Positions 42,808 through 53,640 are shown, numbered from the stretch's first letter. The stretch: DNA of 54,381 nucleotides from Chara braunii (GCA_003427395.1 BFEA01000192.1:624550-678930), one strand, 5' to 3'. Notes: generated from the letters alone by a model not told the origin. Numbers and translations: made by a program.

Positions 42808-43731
42808 TGCAATCAGACACGCTTCCATTCACACTTTACATGCATGCAAACAGTAGCGTAGCAAACTGGCGACATGCGCCCACTCGGTACTCAGAGATAT
42901 GGGAACCCAGATATGAGTTCACTTCCAATGGCTATGGCGATATAACGCCCATACAACTCTCTGTTCGCATACAGTGGATCACCTGGATATCCCACACACA
43001 TCACTCTGTTCACTCCCCCACACACACACTGAACACCAACTACAGCTATGGCGGCTATGGCCGCCGCTACCCTATCACTATGGCTAAGCTTCGTCTTCTC
43101 TGCCCACTTCGTCTTTCGGCTCACTGCAGACCACCTCGCGCAAGTCGCTGTGGCAGCGCTTCCACATGGCTCACGCAGGAATGAATGAATGGCTGGGCAC
43201 TGCCTCTTGATCTATCAGTGCGTTGGTCTGGCCCCTTTCCCAGGCCCGAAGTGCACATAGTCCCATGCGGTACTTGCTTGATTGGACCAGGACTGCCTAG
43301 GATTGGGACTGCTGACTCAGCACTGGCAGACTCCACCACTTGCCTTGCCACTTGCCCACTTGCCTTAGCCTAAGCGTGGGACACTCCGAAAGGCCACTAC
43401 TCAGACCTTTCGGAAGGCCGTGGACTTGGCCTTTCGGTACTGTAGCAGCTACGACTTTGACCCTCCTGGACTGTAGCAGCTACGACCCTGACTCTTCGAG
43501 AAGACCACAACTACGACCTCTAGACCTGATCGGAACTTCTATCCGACAGGTCGACAAATCGAACCCATGCTACCTATGGACCCTATGACAACCTATCAAC
43601 TGTTACAAATACACAGGTTGCGGGTTCAACTCTAGGGGTCGGCACAGGTACTTTACACATGTAAGGTGGGGGACAAGGGATCGAGCCCTGGGCTCTGCAT
43701 CAGCTACTGTGAACTGGTGAATACCGTTTCA
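42808..43731 (-). repeat. 3' LTR of element D
   Basis: 924 bp, matching 50744-51721. It has a single copy of the 31-bp unit that is triplicated in the other LTR. Two T-arm-like words occur (GGGTTCAACTCT and, inverted, GGGATCGAGCCC). Confidence 0.93.
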
Positions 43732-43739
43732 CTCCCACC
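43732..43739 (-). promoter_or_regulatory. Polypurine tract of element D
   Basis: GGTGGGAG on the minus strand directly before the 3' LTR. Short but in the right place. Confidence 0.5.
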
Positions 43740-43769
43740 GGCCTAAATTCGAGGTCCTCCGAGAATAAC

Positions 43770-44990
43770 TCAGTCCAAGGCAGGACCTTTACCTCTTTGA
43801 TCCCTCTCGTAGGCTCTAACTATATCGGGAGTTGTTTCTAGAAGTTCTGATCTCGTGAACCAGCGGTCATCCTCCGGTTCCTGATATGCAAACCGAACCT
43901 TATACTGCTTATGTGGACGACCTCTACCTCCTGTTCTGAACACATCTTCCCTTACAATCCCGTCAATGTCATATCTTCCGTCCATGTCTGGAGGGATCAT
44001 GGACCTTCTAGAGGGGAACTGCTGACTTGTGACACACGACAGTAACTTTAAAGCGTGAAACACAGGGTAGGTGTGGAGGTGTGTTGGGATCTCTATAGTG
44101 TAGGACGACCCATCCTCTCCGCCCTTGACTTCTAGTACTGGTCACGGTCCTCTATATGAGGGCGGTAACTTTTGTGAGATGTTCTCCTCAGGTGCAAATT
44201 CTTTAGACTTGACCCAGACCAGGTCGCCTACCTGAAACTGTGATGGGCGACGGTGCTCATTAGCCTGTTCTATCATGCGGTGCTGGGCCTTCCTGAGGTT
44301 CTCAACAACAGTCGCTATCTCTTTCTCGTGCTGTATCGCGAACTCCCCGATACCGGGCGGTAGCCTGTGAATCTGATCCCGGTTAAGCCCCTCAAACGGT
44401 CTACGTGGTCTAAAGGACTTGTGCAGCTTGCTGGGAGTGCGACAGGTGGAAAAATGCACGCTGTTATTGTATGCACTGGCTACCTTGGGTAACATCTCGT
44501 CCCTGTTGATCTGATCGGGTCTATTGTACATGCGCAGAACTTGCTGCAGGATCTTGTTCATCTGCTCTGTCTGACCGTTAGTCTCTAGATGGCGGCCAGA
44601 CGACATCAACAACTTAGATCCATAGACTCTCATCAGCTCCTGCCAGTTCTGGCTAGTGAAACGACTGCCTCTATCGCTAACTATTGAGAACGGGACTCCA
44701 TGCTCACTAACCCAAAAGTCAAAGAACTTCTGAATCACTAATTCTGTACGCGCCTCTGCAGGCAGGGGAACAAAAATGGCATACTTGCTAAATCTATCGA
44801 TTACGACTATGATTTGGCTCTTGCCGCGCCTACTCTTGACACCGACATCCATAAAGTCAATGGAGACTGAATCTCCAGGCTGGTAGGCAAGGGTCTGAGA
44901 AGACCTAGAGGGGCACGCGTAGTGGTCTTGTTCCTCTGACAGACTTTACAACTGCGAACATATTTTATGCAGTCGTTCTTCATTCCTGGC
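43770..44990 (-). pseudogene. pol: Integrase core and chromodomain-like tail of element D
   Basis: The first catalytic Asp in VSIDFMDVG, second in IVSDRGSRFTS, Glu in RHLETNGQTEQM: the full DDE triad in a nearly continuous frame (44852-44142, 236 codons). It then has MIEQANEHRRPSQF, VWVKSKEF, and a TGA at GPWPVLEV-like position (44144). After it 44063-43770 gives YKVRFAYQEPEDDRWFTRSELL and PDIVRAYERD, a chromodomain-like module. With one or two stops this is the least damaged integrase in the window. Confidence 0.9.
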
Positions 44991-44995
44991 CATGT

Positions 44996-46802
44996 CTACG
45001 CGTGCATAAGATTGGCTAAAGTCTTTTGCCAACCGAAGAGTACCTCTGTATCATGGCATTCCCCTAGGATCAAACTGTGGATCTCCTCATTGTTGGGAAT
45101 GCATAAGCGGTCTACTACGTTAGTCTTCTCAAACAATAACCCCTCTGTAGTGCGGTAATATGACTCAGTCTCTGGGGCCTCCTTAACTCTCTTGAGGAGG
45201 TCACTATAGATAGGGTCCTGGGCATACGCTTGTCTAACTTTCTCTTGCAGGTCACTCCCTATGTCCAGATAGTGAACTATAGCTCTAAAGTAGTCCGACC
45301 TCCTACTCAGAGCATCCGCAACTACATTGTATTTGCCCTTAACTGATTCGAGCTCAAAATCATATTGGTCTATCTCAGCAGCCCACCTAGTCAACTTAGG
45401 TGTCATCTTGGCCTGTCTTCAACCATCTAAGAGTCTCCTGTTCGGAGTACACCTCGAAGTGCCTCCCAAGCAGGTAATGCTTCCAGTGCTCTAAGGCCTG
45501 CCTTAGAGCATAGAGTTCTCTCTCATAAGTCGAGGTGGCTACCTTCTATGAGGGCATCCTCGCTGACATGAACTCTATGGGTCTGTAGCCATTGCCGTCG
45601 TCCTGCTGCAACACGGCGCCTATACCATACTGACTTGCGTCCGTGGTGACGACATATGGCAAGGACGGATCTGCTACCTTGAGGACAGGATACTCTATTA
45701 ACGTGCGCTTCGACTTCTTCAGCGCAGACGTACAGTCTTTATCCCATCGCCAGATCGCCTCTTTCTTGAGCAACCTGCGCAAGGGGGAGGCAATAGTAGA
45801 GAAGTTCCTCACAAACTTCCTATAGTAATTAGCTAAGCCCAGAAACGAACGCAACTCTGTCAATGTGCAGGGCGTCGGCCAGTCTCTAATTGCCGCGATC
45901 TTGCTGTCCTCTGGCTTAATGCCATCTCCGTCTAATACGTGGCCCAAGTACAGGACTTGTGTCTTGGCCCACTCACACTTCTTTGCATTGATCTTGAAAT
46001 TAGCTTCTCTTAGCTTCTCCAAGACCTGCCTCAAATGACCCTGGTGCTCCTGGAGGGTCTTACTAAATAGTAGGATGTCGTCCAAGTAAATTACGACGAA
46101 CTTATCCAACCAAGGCCTAAACAAATCATTCATACAACGCTGAAATGTAGCTGGCGCATTGGTCAGTCCAAAGGGCATCACTATGAACTCGTAATGCCCG
46201 TATCTAGTCCGGAATGGAGTCTTGTACTGGTCATCAGGATTAACCTCTATCTGATGATAACCGGACTTCAAATTTATCTTTGAGAAATACTTGCACTCCT
46301 GCACCCGATCTAAGAGATCATCTATCCTGGGCAGTGGCTCAACATTCTTAACGGTAATCGCATTCAGACCCCTATAGTCTATACACATGCGCAACTCTCC
46401 TTCCTTCTTGAGGACAAACAAAACAGGTGGTCCAAAAGGAGACGAACTGGGTCTAATCCAACCCTTCTCAAGGAGCTCGTCCAACTGCTTACGCAACTCC
46501 TCTAACTCTCTAGGGGACATCCTGTAGACTGCTCCCTTAGGAGTTCTAGTGCCAGGCTCTATCTCTATCCTGTGCTGGATCGGCCGCGACATTACTCCTG
46601 TCGGCGGCTCAGATAAGTCTTTAAACTCTTCCAGCAGCTTGGCAATGGCTGGATCTGTGGAACTAACCTCTTCCTTAGGCTCAGTGACAGGTCTAACATA
46701 CACAACAAAGACCTGATCCTCTAACTGCTCCTTTTTCACTAATCGGGGGAACGCGGGAGCACTGAGACAGCAATGTGCCAGTGAGTTGTCTACTCCTGAC
46801 AC
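44996..46802 (-). pseudogene. pol: Reverse transcriptase, RNase H and integrase zinc region of element D
   Basis: A 418-codon frame (46802-45546) with [91 protein letters not shown], and TTDASQYGIGAVL. YLDD and the RNase H Asp are intact, but the first polymerase Asp, in KIDLKSGYHQ of other elements, is Asn (codon AAT). A TAG at MPS follows, then YERELYALRQALEHWKHYLLG and, from 45406, YDFELESVKGKYNVVADALSRR and the integrase zinc region, which ends at a stop. Confidence 0.9.
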
Positions 46803-47290
46803 ATGGAACAGACGGGCTGTCTTAACCTCGCCTGACGGACTAGTGAGCCTACACTCATGCTCTCTTAGATGGAGTGTGGCCCCTGCCGCCTCTCCCTAGT
46901 CCATGCCTAGGACTATGTCAAAAGGAAGGTCATCCTGTACGAGGAGAGTCGGGAATGGAAAACTTTTTCTACCTTCCCATCTTTCTTTAGGCGAAAGTAC
47001 GCCTGGACTCGCTCTACGTAGTCCTCAACTCGCATAGTGTGGTTGTCTGCGAGGACACTAACTATGGGGTCTTCCAACTTTTGGACTTTCAATCCTAGCC
47101 TCAACATTTTCAACACTCTACGGCGGGTGGCCCCTGAGTTTATAAGGGCCCTAACTCTACTCTTGAACACTTCTACATCAACTAATACTAGCTGCCCTTT
47201 ACTTTCTTCATCTTGGCCCAGACAGGCATCCTCTCCTTCAATTCTTCTGCCACGCCTGTGAGGGACGTGCCTAGAGAGACGCTGACACAA
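46803..47290 (-). pseudogene. Protease of element D
   Basis: The active site reads ALINSGATR; the catalytic Asp of IDSGATR is Asn (GAC to AAC). The second motif LPFDIVLGMD is followed by a TAG. Downstream are an Arg/Glu-rich linker and the SGVDNSLAHCC region leading into RT. Confidence 0.8.
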
Positions 47291-47392
47291 GTAATCTCTG
47301 GACAGCTAACTAGGCACGGGCCTGCAACCTCTGTCGACGGCTCATGTGGTGTGGGAGTTTCCTCTACGCACGCGCTCGCTTCCCCACATGGC

Positions 47393-49407
47393 CTAAGAGT
47401 AGGGGCAGTTGCGACCCCTACCGGCGGCTGCCTTTTGACTCTTGGGCAGCCCAAGGGGTGTGGTGTGGGAGTTTCCTCTATACTTGGGACAATATTTTAT
47501 GATATGGGCAGGGTCACCACAATAAATGCACTGCCCCTGCTCCATCCGTTGTTGCCATACATTCTGGTCCAGACCCAGATCCTCCCAGGGTCGGCCTTGC
47601 GGCCAACCTGGGTGCCAACCTCCTGACCTTTGAGGTGATCTGCCACCTCGTCGCTGTGCGGACCGACTGGGACCTTGACGATTCGGCGGGGGACCTTGAC
47701 CCCTACCTCCGGCTTGACGGTTCCCTTGACTGCCAACCCCCTGTGTGCCNGATCCTCGGCCTCCCATGGCCTGGCCCCTTTGGCCCTGGCCTCCTCCTCT
47801 ACCTTGCGGCCTCCCTCCAACCGCAACAGCAGCATAGGACCTCCCCTGCCCCACGCTACTGTCCTCCTCCTCGAGGCCCCACTCAATCTGATTGTACGGG
47901 ACCTCGTCAGTACCACCTTCCTCTAACATGAGGATCATACGATCCTTGGCCCTAACCTTACCTGAGATGGTACGCCCTTTCCACTTCTTTCCCTTATCTA
48001 AGTCCTTATGCCAGAAAGTGGAAATTGGCATGGACTTGGCCTCAAACAAGACCACCTCCCTACCCAATACATCGTATGTGATGTTGGGCTGTTGGGTCTT
48101 GTCAAAAAAGTGCCCTCGTAAGGGCTCTGGCATGGCACGATAAAACAGTTGAACCAACTGGGTCTCAGTGAGTCCGGGACGGCTACCAAGTCGTCCATGA
48201 CAGCTTTGAGTGCCCTCACACTCCTCCACTGTCGCGAATGGATGGTCTATAGCTTGTAAGAGACCCTGAGGCCTCTAGTGACATCCGCAAACCTCTCACA
48301 CAGGAGTTCGAGGAAAATAGCGAGGGAGAGTATGCAATCATGTTGTGCTCGCAATCTGCGGCACGTGCGAGAGACCAGGCGAAGCTGGCTGCTTCGTCTT
48401 TCAATGCGTGGAAGGCGACGAGGACTTGCTCCTCGGGGGCAATATGTTGTAGAAAGACATAGGTGTTTATGCTGGCCTCCCAGTCATCGAAATTCTCCTC
48501 CTTCTTCCGGTTATATGGGTCAAGGAACTTCAACTTGACTGGCTCTTTGCGGGGGCGAGCCAACTTTGGCGGTCTCAATGGCTCCAGCGCAGAACTTGTC
48601 TACGCCATCCCGCAGTCTTCTAATCTCAGCCCCGACGTGGCCCACCACGTCACTCGCAAACTCCCTAAACCCAGATCATCGCTTGCAGAGTCACATCTTG
48701 GCCCTTACGGGCCTGGTGCTCTTCTAGCCAGGCCTCGCTCAAAATTTCCAGAAAGCCCATCACCTTATCCAATTTAGCAGAGACCTCTGTTCGGGCTTGC
48801 AATTCTTGCCTGCCGGTTCGTACACGCTCAACCTAACCGGCTATTCTACTGGCTTCCTCCCTCCTCTTCTTTTCCCTCATCATTTTCAGCTTCCACTCCA
48901 ACCTCTTTTCATCTTCTGTTTCCTGGCGTTCCAGGGGGTCCTCTATCATCTCCGGTGCCTTGGCAAACGCCTCCCTCTCCTCCTGCGGCACGTACAACTG
49001 TGCCTCTTCATCTTCTCCCAAAGATAGATTAGCTACCCATTCGCTTATCTTCTTCTCCCTCCATCTGTCATCCTCCTTCGTGCCACTGACTTCCCCTCTC
49101 TCCTCTCTGCGTCTTCTCTCAAGGGGTTCTTCTTTTTCTTCTTCCTCCTCTCTTGCTGCCTCTTCCTCTGCAGCCTTCACGCTTTCTTCCTTCTCTCTCT
49201 CTCTATCAGCATCAACTTATCCCTTTGAATTCTCATCATCTCCTCCTCCAATTTTTGCTTCTTCGCCGCCTCCTCCTCCTCAATGACTTTTAACTTCGCC
49301 TGCTTCAGGACTTCCCTCTTCTCTTTCTTTTCTCTCAAAAGGGCGGCGATCCGGGCCTGCTCGGCCTCGGAGGGGGCAATACTCTTCCCAGTACGAGTGT
49401 CAACCAT
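47393..49407 (-). pseudogene. gag: gag of element D (broken)
   Basis: Starts Met-Val-Asp-Thr-Arg-Thr-Gly-Lys-Ser, then a long Glu/Lys/Arg coiled coil (49380-48850, with one frameshift near 49190). A gag domain follows (48545-48000: LKFLDPYNRKKEENFDDWEASI, SFAWSLARAADCEHN, LTETQLVQLFYRAMPEPLRGHF), with a frameshift near 48240. Then come a Gly/Arg/Gln-rich basic stretch (47800-47560) and an intact zinc knuckle CIYCGDPAHIIKYC (47530-47489). The RG-rich segment probably binds RNA. One ambiguous base at 47750. Confidence 0.85.
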
Positions 49408-49431
49408 GGTGGAAGGTGCACAACCAGGCAA

Positions 49432-50725
49432 TCGGTTCCACTCCTCACCACTTAGACTGTACTCCCCCTGACTGACTCACCTACTGACTCAATCTAAGAC
49501 TTACAGAATCCGAACAGGATCCTGTCAACTATGGTCACTAGCCTGGACCTACTCTAAGGTTGTCACTACTAGACCTGTTGCTGATCAGGAGGCATTTAAG
49601 GAGATCCCCCGTAACTCCTCAGGAATTCTTTAACGTCGCGGACAGGACGACGTGATCAGTAGGTCTGTCAACACTTAGACTGCCTGTTGTGTAGCCCACA
49701 ACTCAGCTTTTCGGGCCTACCGTGCCACACCGAGCAGCCCGCCGGTCTGTACCGGTCCTTGGGAGGGTTCGTGTCCTCTGGGACAGTCGAGTCGTCAGAC
49801 ACAGTCTTTAGCCCTACTTAGTCCGGCAGGGGTTTGGTCAACGAGGCCCTATCCTTCATCCACAGAGTTCCTACACCTAGACAGAAGAGACTCAATACAG
49901 AAAGAAGAGATAGACAGACTTGACTCAGCAAGTACCACAGGGTGTGTGCACATCCATAGGGCGAGGGGACAGGCTGAAGGCTTGGCGAGATGATACCGTC
50001 TCCAGCTTGGTCAAAATTGTGGTCAACGGTCTTGGTCAACACCCTGGTCAACGCTCGGTCAACGCTGCAGTCAACCCTTGGTCAACCCCCGGTCAACTCT
50101 GGTCAACGCCGGTCAACACCTGGTCAACTCTCCCGGTCAACTCCTCCGGTCGGCTATGGCTGCCGGCTTCTCCTTCCTCACCACCCTTCTCCTTCCTTTC
50201 TCCTTCCTCGCCACCTTTCTCTTCACCCCGGCTGTCTTCTTTCTCTTTTTTTTTTTTTTTGTTTCTCTCCCTTCTCCTCCTCGGCTATGGCTTCTTTCAC
50301 CTTCCTCAGTCTCCTTCTTCGCCTTCTCTTTCAACCTCCTTCGTTCTCTGTGGTCGAGCTGCGCGGCTATGGCCGCCTCTCACTTCATGGGACTCACTGC
50401 ACACTTCACAGGTAAGTGACAACCAAACTTGTATTGCTCATCTCTCTCCTCTCCGTCTCCCTCTCTCTATCGCCGTAGCGATGTCTTCAACGCAGAAACG
50501 TGGTAAGCCAATCTTGTATCGCTCAACCTTTCTCTCTCCCTCTCTCTCTCTCTCTCTTTCTCTTTCTCTCTCGGTCTTCTTCTTCGTCGTGGTCTTCTCT
50601 GCAGGTGCGCGTGGCGGCTTCTTCAACCTCGGCGTCCGCTATGGCGGACTTCTTCTTCGTCGGCCACTTCGCTATGGCGCATCACTCTCCCTGCGACACA
50701 CAACGCGGCGCGTGGAATAGCGGGT
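49432..50725 (-). other. Leader of element D
   Basis: 1.3 kb between primer site and gag, with the W-box-like array (50009-50140), long pyrimidine tracts and CTCTCT repeats (50520-50575). On the plus strand there is a CAG/GTAAGT donor (about 50407) and a CTCTGCAG/GT acceptor (about 50597-50605), with several ATGs in GCTATGGC context. A spliced antisense transcript is thinkable but not supported by a conserved frame. Confidence 0.45.
50009..50140 (-). promoter_or_regulatory. Array of 12 W-box-like motifs in the D leader
   Basis: Twelve direct GTCAA cores in 132 bp, eleven of them GGTCAA (TTGACC on the coding strand) and one AGTCAA (TTGACT), with irregular spacing of 7-14 bp. TTGAC(C/T) is the core bound by plant WRKY factors. 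It lies inside the transcribed leader just downstream of the 5' LTR. Confidence 0.8.
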
Positions 50726-50743
50726 ACCAGCTTCGATACCCAA
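50726..50743 (-). promoter_or_regulatory. Primer-binding site of element D
   Basis: On the minus strand after the 5' LTR: TTGGGTATCGAAGCTGGTA, comparable to TTTGGTATCAGAGCTGGTT of element B with a few changes. A variant or decayed initiator-tRNA site. Confidence 0.6.
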
Positions 50744-51721
50744 TGCAATCAGACTCGCTTTCATTCACACTTTGCATGCATGCAAACAGTAGCGCAGCAA
50801 ACTGGCGACATGCGCCCACTCGGTACTCAGAGATATGGCAACCCAGATACGAGTTCACTTCCAATGGCTATGGCGATATAGCGCCCATACAACTCTCTGT
50901 TCGCATACAGTGGATCACCCTGGATATCCCACACACATCACTCTGTTCACTCCCACACACACACACTGAACACCAGCTACAGCTATGGCGGCTATGGCCG
51001 CCGCTACCCTATCACTATGGCTAAGCTTCGTCTTCTCTGCCCACTTCGTCTTCGGGCTCACTGCAGACCACCTCGCACAAGTCGCTGTGGCAGCACTTCC
51101 GCATAGCTCATGCAGGAATGAATGAATGGCTGGGCGCTGCCTCTTGATTTATACTTCTGCAGTGTGTTGGTCTGGCCCCTTTCCCAGGCCCGAAGTGTAC
51201 ACAGTCCCATGCGGTACTTGCTTGACTGGACCAGGACTGCTGACTCAACACGGGCAGACCTGCCCACTTGCCTCGCCACTTGCCCACTTGCCTTAGCCTA
51301 AGCGTGGGACACTCCGAAAGGCCACTACTCAGACCTTCCGGAAGGGCGTGGACTTGGCCTTTCGGTACTGTAGCAGCTATGACTTTGACCCTTCTGGACT
51401 GTAGCAGCTACGACCCTGACTCTTCGAGAAGACTACAGCTACGATCCTGACTCTTCGAGAAGACTACAGCTACGATCCTGACTCTTCGAGAAGACTACAG
51501 CTACGACCTCTAGACCTGACTGGAACTTCTATCCGACAGGTCTACAGATCGAACCCATGCTACCTATGGACCCTATGACAACCTATCAACTGTTACAAAT
51601 ACACAGGTCGCGGGTTCAACTCTAGGGGTCGACACAGGTTCTGTACACAGGTAAGGTGGGGGACTAGGGATCGAGCCCTGGGCTCTGCATCAGCTACTGC
51701 GAACTGGTTAATATTGTTTCA
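50744..51721 (-). repeat. 5' LTR of element D
   Basis: 978 bp. Relative to the other D LTR it has two extra copies of a 31-bp unit. The LTR edge TTTCA is followed by TGTACAG of the host LTR. Confidence 0.93.
51416..51513. repeat. 31-bp triplication in the D 5' LTR
   Basis: CTCTTCGAGAAGACTACAGC plus ACGATCCTGA-type tail, three direct copies with period 31 (TCTTCGAG at 51421, 51452, 51483). The 3' LTR has one, so the expansion arose after insertion. Confidence 0.95.
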
Positions 51722-52153
51722 TGTACAGTTCCTAATTGCCTACCATAGTGGTAGGATCTTTTCGGCTGGTAGTTTTAGGCTTTTCTTTTGGCAGGCGGAT
51801 GCTGTTGGCGTAGGCAATTAGCTGCTCCTCAAAAGTGACGAGTCGGGGCAAAACCCTTCAGAATTCATTCGTCATATTTTTGCTGCTTGGTGAGACGAGA
51901 GAGGTGCTACTTTCAGTCCTGCTCAAGGAGAGAGAGAGAGTGAAGCCATAGCCATGAGAACCTGCTGTTCACTGGACGGTTTCTCGAGGCGATTGTTGCA
52001 TGTTGCTCAGGGAGGCCGGGCCTTCAATTATCCATCACCTTTTTCTGGTCTCATCAACTGTTTTGTATGTGACTATTCAATTCCAAGTTTCTGTGGTGTT
52101 GAAGTCAAGTGGACGATGAGCGGAAGTGCTTGAGATTTTGGAAATTCGTAACA
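51722..52153 (+). repeat. 3' LTR of element C, second piece
   Basis: TGTACAGTTCCTAATTGCC...GAAATTCGTAACA matches 28243-28723. Together with 42712-42807 it forms a complete LTR once D is removed. Confidence 0.9.
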
Positions 52154-53110
52154 GATTACTTAGGTGGCAAATCTTGCCCTTGTTTAAAATGGAGGTGTGT
52201 TTTTCTGTTGCTGCGCTCATGATTGGGCTACCATGAATGCATTTGACCAAGGTTGCGACCACGTTCATCCTACACAGCCCCCTTGGTCCTGAAGAAGATG
52301 CCACATCATCCCTGTGGACTGACAGGCAACTGACACGTTGCGTTGTGTTGCAGACAGGGGAGATGTCCCCAAAGGAAGCCCTGAAGTGTTTTTTCGTAAA
52401 GTGAAATTCTGGAAGGGTGATTTGGGAGAAGCACCTCCTGTTTTTGTAAGTATCCCGACCCCTCTTCTGCTTACCAGCCCCTTCAATGAGATGCGAAGCG
52501 CCTGCTCTTTCAAGCGGAGTAACTGTCAACCTTGCTCCTTACCTCTGCAAGGCACCTGCAATGCCCTCAGTCTTATCCCATGATCTCCTTCACCTCCATT
52601 CTCTCCTTCTTGCGACCAGCCCCCTTCTCTACCCTTGTCCTTACCCGTGTAGACACCTGCAATTCACATAACCGCATCCATTGTCTCCTTCACCTCCATT
52701 CTCTCCTGCTCCGATTCACTTTCTTCGCTCTCCACCTCCCTGTTGTCCCCTCCCCCGGCAGGACCCCCCTTTTCATCATTCTGAAATCCCTGTTTACTGG
52801 AACCCGGGTGGACCTTTTTGGGGTCCTGGGCGGCATGGATCGTAACCTTGGCACAAAGCGTTACAAACTCGTCTTTTTAACATTGACACCGGCATATGAT
52901 GGCAACAACCAGCACGTTTGTATGTCTCATGTGAAAAGGCAGCAATGATAGAAAAGATAGTGCGGAAAAGAAAACACGTTTTTTCTCGATCGGTCATGTG
53001 TTAATGGAGTAGTTGGGTAGCAGGCTAGCTCATGCAAGATGACTCTTCAGCTTGGCTGTTGAGCATGGCTGTGCAGGGTGGTTTATGGAGGATGGCTATA
53101 AAGGAAGTTG
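52154..53110 (+). other. Flank with two possible exons of an unrecognised gene
   Basis: A segment at about 52354-52446 lies between TGTTGTGTTGCAG and GTAAGT and is open in the frame GDVPKGSPEVFFRKV...FWKGDLGEAPPVF, a protein-like composition. A second candidate begins after CCCCCGGCAG (52761) and is open to a TGA at 52948 (ILKSLFTGTRVDLFGVLGG...). Between them is pyrimidine-rich DNA with a 24-bp direct repeat (TCTCCTTCACCTCCATTCTCTCCT, about 52587 and 52686). I recognise no family, and phase continuity between the two is not established. Confidence 0.3.
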
Positions 53111-53621
53111 GTAAATAAAAGCATATGCCTCAGAGAAGATGTAAAAAAGAGAGACGAGGTCGCAAGATGTCTGAACGAACGAGAGTCTGGGACCGAATCC
53201 GTGCATCATGAATGCAAGAGGTTGGTTTTCTCCACTGTCTCTCTTTTAAATTCATACTGGCCGGTAATAAGTAACCCGGCTGACGCCCCTCAGAATAGAA
53301 GGGCCTTGAGTGTTTTGAAAAAAGAAAAGAAAAGAAAGAGGAGAACATGAAAACAAGAGAGACAGGTGGAAGAAAAATGGTGAAATCATAAAAGCAACAC
53401 ATACTCCAGTTGCATTCGGGGAAAAATGCCCCAAGTTTGTGCAAGTGTGAATCTGTAGGGGAGAAGATAGAGAGGCGGACAAAGCAAGATCGAAATAGAG
53501 TTAATATTAACTTATAAAACATCTGGACCACGGCTACTAACCCCCCTCCCCTCCCCCAAAACTTGCAGCCGAGTAAGTGCGGCAAATTGAAAGGGTTGGC
53601 CTACCGGACCCCAGCGGGTAA

Positions 53622-53640
53622 GGGGGGGGGGGGGGGGGGG
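53622..53640 (+). repeat. Run of 19 G
   Basis: Uninterrupted G19 followed by CGCAAATTCC. The length may be uncertain because of sequencing limits. Confidence 0.8.

Larger units (their letters stand above)
42808..51721 (-). mobile_element. Element D: complete Ty3/gypsy retrotransposon inserted in the C 3' LTR
   Basis: LTRs 42808-43731 and 50744-51721 (TGCAATCAGAC...GTTTCA on the plus strand), coding on the minus strand, opposite to its host. Flanking bases CGTA (left) and TGTA (right) fit a 4-bp duplication with one transition; the matching site in the C 5' LTR is within TGTGTACAG. About 17 differences in 390 compared LTR positions. It is the best preserved element: RT and integrase each keep long frames, but catalytic residues are changed. 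Confidence 0.95.
28157..52153 (+). mobile_element. Element C: old Ty3/gypsy retrotransposon carrying elements B and D
   Basis: 5' LTR 28157-28723, gag to 30282, then element B, then the rest of gag and pol 39203-42600, a polypurine tract, and a 3' LTR split by element D (42712-42807 and 51722-52153). Removing B and D restores the LTR-gag-pol-LTR order. LTR divergence is about 13 percent over a 225-bp stretch, the highest of the elements with two LTRs. Coding parts are heavily broken. No matching target duplication is seen (TTTT left, GATT right), perhaps because of age or border uncertainty. Confidence 0.85.

Noticed and set aside
49920-50720. 266-codon plus-strand frame in the D leader
   Set aside because: Built on the GGTCAAC array and pyrimidine tracts; Ser/Leu/Phe-rich composition without a domain. 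The possible spliced architecture is mentioned only as a weak finding.
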